A program made the translations under genes and the position numbers. This document shows, one piece after another, positions 1-8,512 of a stretch of 43,777 nucleotides of DNA; the first letter of the stretch is position 1, and each line of letters starts with the position of its first letter. The stretch comes from Bacteroidaceae bacterium (GTDB lineage: Bacteria; Bacteroidota; Bacteroidia; Bacteroidales; Bacteroidaceae), in assembly GCA_017614465.1 (NCBI GenBank), contig JAGABW010000102.1, forward strand, positions 1 through 43,777, in the 5' to 3' direction. A model generated the notes under the pieces. It was not told the DNA's origin and ran no database searches. It worked only from the letters and a program-made list of their open reading frames with translations.

Positions 1-1149
1 ACTTGTATTAGCTGATGTATTAAAACATTCACGACCAAAGTTTTGTACATTTGACATTGAGCCGAAATCGTTATTCCATGTATTGCGGGCAAAATATTCA
101 TTTACTGAAATAACACTCTCTGGCATTGTAAAACCTGTAAGAGAGAAACATCCATCAAGATAATAGGCTCCGAAAGTATTTATACTTGTACTATTGATGG
201 TCAAAGTCTTCAACTCACGGCAATTACTGAATACATAAGCTGCAGTTGTTCCGTTTGAACAATATGAACTTGGTAATGTTACTTCTTCAAGACATGAAGA
301 ATAGAACGCATAATTCTTTATCTCGTCAACTCCTTCTGGTATGTCAATGCTTTGAATGAAAGAACTGCGGAACGAGCTTGAACCGATTGTCTTAAGGTTG
401 GCAGGCAGCACCACCTTATTTAGGTATTGCCAGCTGGTTCCACTACGATAGAATTGATTATCTGGAATTTCTGTATTTGTGATACCAGAAAGGTCTATCT
501 CCCATAAAGTTGAGCTCATATTAGTCAACGTTGTCCAGTCGGAGCTATTCAAAGTACCTGTCACTTTAAGACAACGAACGTCTGCAAGTACATTTGTTTC
601 ACTATCGAATAGAATTTCTTGTCCCAAGCTACCTGGCTCTGTTACTTCAGCAAGTACCTCGTGATTAGTTTTCATCAAACCTTGAATCTTGACACGCGCC
701 TGATTCTTACCATTGTAGGTTGTTGTCTGAGTGGTCACAAATTTAATAGTGTGTTCACCAGCCTCCAAATCGATAAAATAATTAGGTGCCCAATGATAAA
801 GCAGATTACTATTGACATGTTTCTAAAGTACGTCGTCAACATAAATATCCATTACGATATAGTCCTGATGAGTCATATCAGTTGATTGATTCTGATATAA
901 CTGCACATAAAGAGTAGATTTCACTGTAGGATTAGCTGTAACATAAAGAGTCGTAGCATCATCAGTGTTCAAGTAAGGTGTCCAAAATTCCTTGGATGAG
1001 TTATAGGTCCATGCCTTGTTGTCATCATTATAAACAGTCAAAGGCTCAGACCAATCCTGAAATGTCACATTCTCAATAGGTGTTGTCTGTGCCATAACAT
1101 AAGATGAGGCAAAGAAACACAATGCTAAAAATAAGTTAAATTTTCTCAT
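1..1149 (-). pseudogene. BspA-like leucine-rich repeat surface protein, interrupted by an in-frame TAG and cut by the window edge
   Basis: The first 108 codons encode a signal peptide (residues 1-21, ending VMAQ) and the start of a beta-rich domain. They end at a TAG at 823-825. Reading on in the same frame gives no further stop down to base 1. It begins KHVNSNLLYHWAPNYFIDLE, which continues the domain smoothly. Further on are BspA-type (LRR_5) repeats, seen as motifs such as LPANLKTIGSSSF, IPEGVDEIKNYAF and LPSSYCSNG. BspA-like proteins are secreted adhesins common in Prevotella and Bacteroides. I read this as one gene with a single nonsense codon, probably CAG to TAG. It has its own start after the terminator of the upstream operon. 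I found no convincing promoter box in 1150-1232. The C-terminus lies outside the window. Confidence 0.72.
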
Positions 1150-1218
1150 AGTCAGTTGTGGTTTAAATTAGTAATTATATAAGATAAAAAAACGAACATC
1201 TGTACTTAAACAGAATAA

Positions 1219-1275
1219 GAATAAGACAAAAGCGGTCCAGAAATAATCTTAACATATAAGATTTATTCCGGACCG
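1219..1275 (-). terminator. Rho-independent terminator of the FAS1/SusCD operon
   Basis: On the minus strand a 19-nt arm (1257-1275, starting CGGTCCGG) pairs with 1233-1251 (ending GGACCG) around a 5-nt loop, with two mismatches and one G-U pair. A T-rich run (CTTTTGTCTTATTC) follows. It begins 17 bases after the susD stop codon. A 12-nt stretch over that stop codon can compete for the distal arm (see findings). Confidence 0.75.
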
Positions 1276-1292
1276 TTCTACATTCGAAAAGA

Positions 1293-3329
1293 TTATTTCT
1301 TTCGTAAAGGTATGTACCAATTACCTGACTTCAGGTTATTCGCACTTGGATTAGTCGATTCCTTACCTTTGCGCTTTGCGACTTGTTCTGCAATAAAGTC
1401 AGGATTGCCTGTATATAAAGCATATCGCATAAGGTCATAGAAACGATGTCCTTCAAACATGCCCTCAAGTGCTTCTTCTTCAAGAATCTTCTGAGCGACG
1501 AAATCTGGATAATAAGTGCGTTGTTCAAGATACGCCTTATCATATTCATCTGACACTTCAGCTACAAGGTCTGAAAGATTACTCAAGTATTCAGCCTCTT
1601 TGATTTCATAGTTTACAGAGTCTTCATGAGATGAGAATATTGTCAGACGATTCTTAATCTTCCATGATTCAAATTCAGCATTATAAGTTATGTATTCATC
1701 ATGTTTCACATTATAATCAGCCCACACTTCATCGGTTACAGGCAAAGTATAGTACTCATTATATGAAGCATCACCCGAACCTATTGAGTGGATTCCTATC
1801 TGAAGAGTAGAAGATATGAGATTAGTTGCAGCTGATCCATACTTCATTGGTTGGAAGTATTCTTTTGGCCATTCAACAAAACTATTTGTAGTACCTATTG
1901 AATATCCACGAGTCTTGATTTCCTTTAATCCTTCATATTCATACTCAGAAATGATAGATCTGTCAGACATGATTTCCTCAGACAATCCATATTTCAAAAC
2001 CGCAAAGGCAGTTTCAGGGAAGCCTGCACGATTGAGTGCTTCTGCCATGTGCAAATACAAGATATTGTATCTGAATAATGGGATAAAGCTCAAACGTTTA
2101 TCTGAACTAATTCCTTCTCCTTGAGAATACTTATAAATATTCTGAAGAACTGAATTATAATTATGGTATCTGTCGTTGAGATTAGTTAAATAATATACAG
2201 AAGACAAACGCAAGTCTCCTTTATAAAGAGGAGAAGTATACTGAGCCACATCATCTGATTTATATGATACTGATGGTTTTGATGAGTTCTTAACAGAAAT
2301 ACATTGACAATACTGTTGGTCTTGTGAAACCTCCTTGATATATTCAGAAGGATTAACTAATGCATAGTAATCGTTCTTATATGAAGAACAGAAAACAGCA
2401 CGAAGATCACTACATGTACCATAAAACTCTATTGTATCCAAAGGAATGACCGAAACAATACCATAGCTTTTTGGCGATGTGAAATTTGACACATAAGCGT
2501 TAGACAATGATTGATTATTAAGATCTGCCCATTCTGATGTATATGAAGCTGTGGTTGCATGTTCTTCGTTTGTAAAGGTAAGGAAATCATGATACAATCG
2601 AGCTGCATTTATGAAATCGTCTTTACTTTGAGTAACACTTCCGCGCCATAAGTATAATTCAGCTAACATTACTCTTGCTGGGATTGGTTGATATTGTACT
2701 CCCTCAACATTATATCTTGGGCATAGAGCATCGTTCTTATCCATATACTGATATGAATCAAGATCTTTAATAAAGAAATCACATATCTCTTCCATGGACT
2801 TACGATTCTCTGTAGATTTGATAATCTTATCAGCTTCGTCTGATGATGTAATAGGATCTGTATAGAATGGTATCTCACCATATATCTTAGCTAACTCAAG
2901 ATATGTCCAAGCTCGGCATGTCTTGACAGCCATGATTTCTTTCTCATAATATCCTGTACCATGAGTCATCAGTAAGCTATCGACATATTTCAGATAGGTA
3001 TTACAGTTATTTATTACATCATAATAATCGCGTGGATTATTATATTCATTATCTAAACTTACAGAGTTTTGAGATAATTCCTGAATTGACAAAGGTGTCT
3101 TTTCGTTGATATCAACTAAATCTGCGCGTACTTCTCCCAAAAGTATGGTTCGAGTTGCCAACTTCTGCATACGCTTAAATATTCCCATCATCTGATACAA
3201 TGTATCCTTAGGAGCAAGATCTGTTGTTACCATACCATTATCAGGAGTAAACATATCTTCACAACTGGTAGTTGACAGCCCTATTGCTGCTAACAGACCT
3301 ACAACGAATATATATATTGATTTTTTCAT
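1293..3329 (-). CDS. SusD/RagB-family outer-membrane lipoprotein (second pair)
   Basis: This is a 678-aa surface lipoprotein expected to form the lid over the SusC-like pore encoded just upstream, capturing a ligand for TonB-dependent import. It has a type II signal peptide with lipobox STTSC (Cys23), followed by acidic ED, which fits surface export in Bacteroidota. The C-terminal family signature is clear: MFEGHRFYDLMRYA near residue 625 and the ending SGNWYIPLRKK. The length is somewhat above the usual 500-620 aa. It starts 16 bp after the susC stop and has a clear AAAGGAG ribosome-binding site, unusual for this phylum. It is the last gene of the operon. The ligand cannot be told from sequence; RagB-type members bind peptides, others bind glycans. 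Confidence 0.93.
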   Translation of the reverse strand: MKKSIYIFVVGLLAAIGLSTTSCEDMFTPDNGMVTTDLAPKDTLYQMMGIFKRMQKLATRTILLGEVRADLVDINEKTPLSIQELSQNSVSLDNEYNNPRDYYDVINNCNTYLKYVDSLLMTHGTGYYEKEIMAVKTCRAWTYLELAKIYGEIPFYTDPITSSDEADKIIKSTENRKSMEEICDFFIKDLDSYQYMDKNDALCPRYNVEGVQYQPIPARVMLAELYLWRGSVTQSKDDFINAARLYHDFLTFTNEEHATTASYTSEWADLNNQSLSNAYVSNFTSPKSYGIVSVIPLDTIEFYGTCSDLRAVFCSSYKNDYYALVNPSEYIKEVSQDQQYCQCISVKNSSKPSVSYKSDDVAQYTSPLYKGDLRLSSVYYLTNLNDRYHNYNSVLQNIYKYSQGEGISSDKRLSFIPLFRYNILYLHMAEALNRAGFPETAFAVLKYGLSEEIMSDRSIISEYEYEGLKEIKTRGYSIGTTNSFVEWPKEYFQPMKYGSAATNLISSTLQIGIHSIGSGDASYNEYYTLPVTDEVWADYNVKHDEYITYNAEFESWKIKNRLTIFSSHEDSVNYEIKEAEYLSNLSDLVAEVSDEYDKAYLEQRTYYPDFVAQKILEEEALEGMFEGHRFYDLMRYALYTGNPDFIAEQVAKRKGKESTNPSANNLKSGNWYIPLRKK

Positions 3330-3345
3330 ATAATAATCTCCTTTC

Positions 3346-6300
3346 TTACAAGTTAATCTTTAAACCAAGCATAAAACTACGACCTGATGTAAGATAACCA
3401 GCATCAATGCCTTGGCAAAGAACACCATTACCACAAGAAACTTCAGGATCGCTTCCTAAATACTTTGAGATTGTAAATAAGTTATTAGCAGAAGCCCATA
3501 CAGACAATCCCTTAATATACTCATTCTTTATATTAAATTTATAATTTACAGTCAAATTCTTAAGTTTGAAATAACTACCATCTTCAATCCATCTGTCTGA
3601 GAAACGGCTGTTACCAAGAGGGTCTGAATAAACAACCTTCATAATATCTGTTTCCTGACCTTCTACAACCCAATGTCTTTCAACAGCTGTTGTCTGATTG
3701 TAGAAATGTGAACCTCTTTCAAGGATACTACGTTGATAGTTATAAATATCATTGCCAAGACAATAGTTGAAACCTGCATTAATTGACAAGTGTTTTCCTA
3801 TATAGAAATTAGCAAAGATATTTCCATAAATATCTGGATTTGGATTACCTATAACAACTCGGTCATTCTCATCAATACAATTATCCACCTCTGGATTTGT
3901 ATTTATGAATTTTATATCACCAGCACCGAAGTAATGCTTTGTACCAACATTGTCCACAACATACAGATTTGCCTCATTTGCCTCAGCAGTTGTAGAGAAT
4001 ACTCCATCGGTTTTGTATCCATAGAACAATCCTACCGGACTTCCTACGCGTGAAATTATCTGACCGCCATACAAATCAGTAATATTTTCATTTACATCAC
4101 CTGACAATGATGATAACTTATTCTTATAATGACCTAAACTTGCTCCGAGTTCCATTTTAAACTTATCCATGTTGACAAGTTTTGAAACCACTGACACATC
4201 GAAACCATTATTCTTGAGAGCACCTTCATTTGTGCAATAATCTTCAAGACCGGCAACATATGCAAGTTTACTATATGTAATAAGGTTTGATGTCTTAGAT
4301 GTGAAATAGTTGAAACGTACATTCAAACGGTTATCGAAGAAGTTACCTTCAAGACCGACGTTGAATCTGTTTGTTGTTTCCCATGAAAGACTTGGATTAC
4401 CAATATTGGTTATACCGATACTTGTAACCTTGTCATTAATAAGATTTGCACATGACATATATGTAAGTGCTGCAGAGTTGTCAATTGCATCATTTCCTAC
4501 AGATTCAAAACCTGCATTCACCTTCAACATGTTGACAAAACTATTTGAATGGAACCAGTCTTCATTGCTGAGCACCCATGAACTTTGTAATGAAGGGAAG
4601 AATCCCCAACGAACACCAAAGAGTCCAATTCCCTTATTGCTGTTCTTTCCGAAACGGCTTGAAGTCTCCAATGAGAATTGACCTGTAAGATAATACTTCT
4701 CTTTATAATTATAATCTACGTTAGCATAATATGACAATGATTTCCAATCCTGATCATCACCTACCGCAGTCTTGAAGTTGTTATCAGATGTAGGAGTCTT
4801 ATCTGAACCGGTATTGTAACCCCTTACATCAGCAAGAGTGAATGAATCTGAGATAAAACGTGCACCTCCGAAGATATCAAGGCGATGGCTGCCAAGTGGA
4901 ATAGCCCAATCAAAACGAGTATCACTGAAGATTGAATTCATCTGAGAATCCATAACTCTTCTTGAGTTATTTACCAATCCCATACCTTCAACCTGATAAT
5001 CTGGCATACCCTTGATTGGAGTATAGTATTTCTCATTCATACTTTGCATTGTATATGAGAAATGTTCCTGCAATGAAAGATTCTTGTTAATCTGCCATTT
5101 TGGAGTTATTGCCACATTGATTGTCATATTCTGGAAATTGTTCTTGTTAATCGCATCTCCGTTTGTTAAGATACCAAGTGGGTTAGCAAGAGCGCCTTCA
5201 TTTCCAAGAATTTCCTTAAGATATGTGTCGGCATCTGACACGAAATCAGAACGTTCACCATTAGTTGCAAAATCATATGGGCTGAGGAATGGTGCTTTCA
5301 AGAGAGCGAGCATACTTGGAGATGAAACTGGAGCACTTGAGAAATCACTGATCAAACCATCATCTCGAAGATTACGAGAAACAAATGAATATGATGCATC
5401 AAAACGTGCTGATAAGTTCTTTATAAGATTAATATCTGTATTGAAACGGATATTAAAACGGTCCATGTCGTTCTTCTTGAGAGTTGACTGGCTGTCTGTA
5501 TATCCCACAGATACATTATAACTTGCAACGTCATCACCACCACTTACGTGTATGCCATAGTTTTGAGTCCATGCCTCATTATAAACCACATCGGTCCAAT
5601 CTGTATTATTGTGATACATATTGTAATAATAATAATTTGGATCTGAGTTTAAGAATTTAAACTGAAGCAACTTTGTTGAAGTTGAATTCAACAACTGAGA
5701 CACATACATGCGGTATTCATTAGCATCCATCATATCAGGCAGATTTGGAGTTGTTTCAAAACCTGCACTAATATTGACATCGATGCTTGTTGCCATACTC
5801 TTATTTCTCTTAGTATTAATCACGATTACACCATTTGCTGCTTTTGCACCATAAATAGCTGTTCCGTTCTTCAATACCTTTACATCTTCAATGTCATCGA
5901 TATTAATTGCTGACAGCAGATTATTGAAATATCCGGTATGAGCCATATTCTGATCATATTGCATATCATAAATAACTCCGTCCAATACAATCAATGGCTG
6001 CGCATTCAGGTTTAATGAGTTGTATCCATTGATAAACATTGAATTACCGATACCAGGAATTGCACTGCGTTGGATTGTACGGACATCAGCACCTAATCGA
6101 TTATGTATTTCATTGTCAATACTAATAGCTGTAGATGTACCAAAATCCTGAGCGTCAGATGTATTTACAGCTGTTGTTTTGCTTTTATAATTATTAATGA
6201 AATTATCAGCAAAAAGTTTTACTGTAATACCTGTTTTGCGACCATTAATGGCTACACGATTCAAGTTATATCCATCAAGATTAACTGCCAATGAAGTAAC

Positions 6301-6588
6301 AAATTCCGGCACATTAATTGTAAAAGTACCATCTTCGTCTGACATCGCAGTGTAATTGTCATTATTATATGACTTAATCTGAGCACCGGCCAACGGAGCA
6401 CCAGTCGATGCATCGACAACCTTACCTGAGATAGCGATGGTTGGATATGATTGTTTTGGTTTATCTTGTTTTACAACAGTAACATTTTCAGCTTGCTCAC
6501 CATCATCTGTTACATCTTGTGCAAATGCACTAATACTAAATGCAGAGATAAAAGCCAATGTGTATGTAAATTTATATACTGTTTTCAT
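3346..6588 (-). CDS. SusC/RagA-family TonB-dependent transporter (second pair)
   Basis: This is a 1080-aa outer-membrane beta-barrel transporter. It has a signal peptide (residues 1-24, ending AFAQ), then a CarboxypepD-regulatory-like domain at about residues 50-130 (ISGKVVDASTGAPLAGA). A plug domain follows, with the SusC-type motifs PLIVLDGVIYD, DIEDVKVLKNG and YGAKAANGVIVINTK at about residues 195-260. The barrel ends in aromatic-rich strands (SGRSFMLGLKINL). There is no N-terminal STN domain, so direct signalling to an anti-sigma factor is not expected. It lies 10 bp after the FAS1 gene and 16 bp before its SusD partner. It is quite diverged from the other SusC in the operon, so the two pairs are not a recent duplication. 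Confidence 0.95.
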   Translation of the reverse strand: MKTVYKFTYTLAFISAFSISAFAQDVTDDGEQAENVTVVKQDKPKQSYPTIAISGKVVDASTGAPLAGAQIKSYNNDNYTAMSDEDGTFTINVPEFVTSLAVNLDGYNLNRVAINGRKTGITVKLFADNFINNYKSKTTAVNTSDAQDFGTSTAISIDNEIHNRLGADVRTIQRSAIPGIGNSMFINGYNSLNLNAQPLIVLDGVIYDMQYDQNMAHTGYFNNLLSAINIDDIEDVKVLKNGTAIYGAKAANGVIVINTKRNKSMATSIDVNISAGFETTPNLPDMMDANEYRMYVSQLLNSTSTKLLQFKFLNSDPNYYYYNMYHNNTDWTDVVYNEAWTQNYGIHVSGGDDVASYNVSVGYTDSQSTLKKNDMDRFNIRFNTDINLIKNLSARFDASYSFVSRNLRDDGLISDFSSAPVSSPSMLALLKAPFLSPYDFATNGERSDFVSDADTYLKEILGNEGALANPLGILTNGDAINKNNFQNMTINVAITPKWQINKNLSLQEHFSYTMQSMNEKYYTPIKGMPDYQVEGMGLVNNSRRVMDSQMNSIFSDTRFDWAIPLGSHRLDIFGGARFISDSFTLADVRGYNTGSDKTPTSDNNFKTAVGDDQDWKSLSYYANVDYNYKEKYYLTGQFSLETSSRFGKNSNKGIGLFGVRWGFFPSLQSSWVLSNEDWFHSNSFVNMLKVNAGFESVGNDAIDNSAALTYMSCANLINDKVTSIGITNIGNPSLSWETTNRFNVGLEGNFFDNRLNVRFNYFTSKTSNLITYSKLAYVAGLEDYCTNEGALKNNGFDVSVVSKLVNMDKFKMELGASLGHYKNKLSSLSGDVNENITDLYGGQIISRVGSPVGLFYGYKTDGVFSTTAEANEANLYVVDNVGTKHYFGAGDIKFINTNPEVDNCIDENDRVVIGNPNPDIYGNIFANFYIGKHLSINAGFNYCLGNDIYNYQRSILERGSHFYNQTTAVERHWVVEGQETDIMKVVYSDPLGNSRFSDRWIEDGSYFKLKNLTVNYKFNIKNEYIKGLSVWASANNLFTISKYLGSDPEVSCGNGVLCQGIDAGYLTSGRSFMLGLKINL

Positions 6589-6598
6589 AAGGCATCAT

Positions 6599-8449
6599 TT
6601 ATCTTTGTTTTACTGTTAATATTTGATCTGATTCCGTTTCTTCCTCAACACGTGGCACAAGAATTATCTTATTCAAGTATAAATTACGTGAATACAGATA
6701 ATTGTTAAATTCCTTTGTTGTAACATCTACTTGTATTTGCAGTACAGCACCTGTTGGCAATAGCTGACTTTGTTCATTTGAATCATAATATGCATGATTG
6801 AAAGTATATGAACCTAAATACAAGGTATCAACAACGTTTGTTACACGTGTCTCAAACTTATCACCCGTTGCAGGTTTCAACGCATAACTCTTACTGCTTG
6901 AAGGATATTTACCAGCATCGTCGCGTTCGTAAACCAAAGCACGGAATCTTGTTGTCTGAATAGGTATTCTCCAATTTATCTTACTGATATCACCTTTACC
7001 ATCATCGTATGCCAAACTATCTGCCATAGCTGTTTCATAAGCGCTTTCATAACTAGGATAAGATAATAACCAGTTTGGTGAATAAACCATATAAATATCA
7101 TATGTAGCAGACAAATTGTTTGTTATGTTTATACCCACATGTGGACTTACAGAAGGCTTAGATGGAGCAATAGTCACAATTGGATGTTCTGTATAAGTAT
7201 TGTTCTCGTTCTGAATAAGCAAAACGAAACGTTCATAATCAGTTATAATATTCTTAGTGAATGTTGTTTCAGAACTTAAATTACTAAGATTATAACAGAG
7301 ATATTCTTTCTTCTTAAAGAACTGATCAGTTACTGATAATGGATACTTATCATACATGTACACAGTACCATTACTACAATTGAATTTCTCGTTATATCCA
7401 GTGAATAAACCGCCTTCACTAAACGGATTATAATAAACATGATTCTGCCAATCAGATAAATGTCTGTATGTTGTTGACACTACTGAGTCTTGTGGATACT
7501 TATTTACATTCATATTGTAGAACATGTCAGACATCGCAAATGAAGTTGCAAAATATTTCTGTAATGAATCACATAAGTTTGTATTGTTCTTTGAATCAAT
7601 ATAAGGGTTGTAATTCAAGAAGGATTTTGCTTCATTATAACGTTCCTGGAATGCTGATACAGAAGGAATGATTGCTGTATAGTTTGAGTCTTCATCGTAT
7701 ATCATTGCATCAAGACCAACCAAAATGGAGTTGTTTCGGATCATAACAGAATCCACATATATTGGATTGCCATTCTCATCGTAATCACGAGAGATACTAT
7801 GCGCTACATCCAATGAATCTTGATTATACTTACTCAAGAATGTATATAATGAGATCAGTTCTTCTTCCTGCTCATTTGCCTCTGGATGTTCTGCAAGCCA
7901 TTTATTATGCTCAATTTCTATTTTCTCATATATATTTGGCTGGAATGGCAAACTATTATCCAATGTATATATAATACCATTACGACATTTGATATTGTCT
8001 GATATAATAGATGCATCACCTATATGAGCATCTGGAGTCATTGAAAACATCTTTGCATTACACATACGGATACTCTTGGCTGCTGCATCTGGAGAATATG
8101 AAACATCCATAAGAGTAATATGATTCTTGATAAAAGATTTTATAACCTCACCTTTACGGCCATCATTAATCATATCTAAATACATTTCTTTATCAAATGT
8201 ACCATTTACAGGAGCCATCAGTGTAAAGAATTGTCCGGTTTTAATCTCTAATTCGCGGTCAAAACCTGTCTCTTTAACAAGTTGAGCGAAATCACTTAAT
8301 TCTTCGTGACTCTTCAGATAATCAAGCAAAGAGCCATCGTAAGACAAGCCTTTATTACCATTATGATAATGTTCATCCCATGTATCCGAACATGATATTA
8401 TTGATAAAACGGTGAACAAAACCAATGTTATATTTAATATTTTTCTCAT
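6599..8449 (-). CDS. FAS1 (fasciclin) domain surface lipoprotein with C-terminal beta-rich domain
   Basis: This is a 616-aa lipoprotein with lipobox SIISC (Cys20) followed by acidic residues (SDTWDE), consistent with surface display. The first FAS1 domain spans about residues 40-170: FFTLMAPVNGTF matches the FAS1 H1 motif and NGIIYTLDNSLPF the H2 motif. A more diverged second FAS1 domain covers about 175-400, with NYTAIIPSVSAF and NGTVYMYDKYPL. The last ~200 residues look like a beta-sandwich of unknown family and end in KIILVPRV, much like the end of the neighbouring 712-aa protein. FAS1 domains usually mediate adhesion or ligand binding. Here the protein probably sits on the SusCD complex as an accessory binding lipoprotein, by analogy with SusE/SusF; that is inference. 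Confidence 0.82.
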   Translation of the reverse strand: MRKILNITLVLFTVLSIISCSDTWDEHYHNGNKGLSYDGSLLDYLKSHEELSDFAQLVKETGFDRELEIKTGQFFTLMAPVNGTFDKEMYLDMINDGRKGEVIKSFIKNHITLMDVSYSPDAAAKSIRMCNAKMFSMTPDAHIGDASIISDNIKCRNGIIYTLDNSLPFQPNIYEKIEIEHNKWLAEHPEANEQEEELISLYTFLSKYNQDSLDVAHSISRDYDENGNPIYVDSVMIRNNSILVGLDAMIYDEDSNYTAIIPSVSAFQERYNEAKSFLNYNPYIDSKNNTNLCDSLQKYFATSFAMSDMFYNMNVNKYPQDSVVSTTYRHLSDWQNHVYYNPFSEGGLFTGYNEKFNCSNGTVYMYDKYPLSVTDQFFKKKEYLCYNLSNLSSETTFTKNIITDYERFVLLIQNENNTYTEHPIVTIAPSKPSVSPHVGINITNNLSATYDIYMVYSPNWLLSYPSYESAYETAMADSLAYDDGKGDISKINWRIPIQTTRFRALVYERDDAGKYPSSSKSYALKPATGDKFETRVTNVVDTLYLGSYTFNHAYYDSNEQSQLLPTGAVLQIQVDVTTKEFNNYLYSRNLYLNKIILVPRVEEETESDQILTVKQR

Positions 8450-8470
8450 AATTTGTTCTATTTTTAGGAT

Positions 8471-8504
8471 TTTCCTTTCCCTTCCAAAAAAGAAGGGAAG
8501 GAAA
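8471..8504 (-). other. Intra-operon hairpin between the two FAS1 genes
   Basis: A pyrimidine arm (TTTCCTTTCCCTTC, 8471-8484) and a purine arm (GAAGGGAAGGAAA, 8492-8504) pair with a single bulge around a 7-nt loop. No T-tract follows on the minus strand, so it is not a standard terminator. It separates the first four genes of the operon from the last three. It could act as a processing, stability or partial-termination element. Confidence 0.6.
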
Positions 8505-8512
8505 AAACAATT

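Noticed and set aside
823-825. TAG reassigned to an amino acid, as in some gut phages
   Set aside because: rpsJ and the 712-aa FAS1 gene both end in TAG, so TAG is a real stop in this genome, and the neighbours are ordinary chromosomal genes.
5084-5521. 145-aa plus-strand open frame
   Set aside because: It is antisense to the susC barrel region and has no signal peptide, domain or ribosome-binding site.
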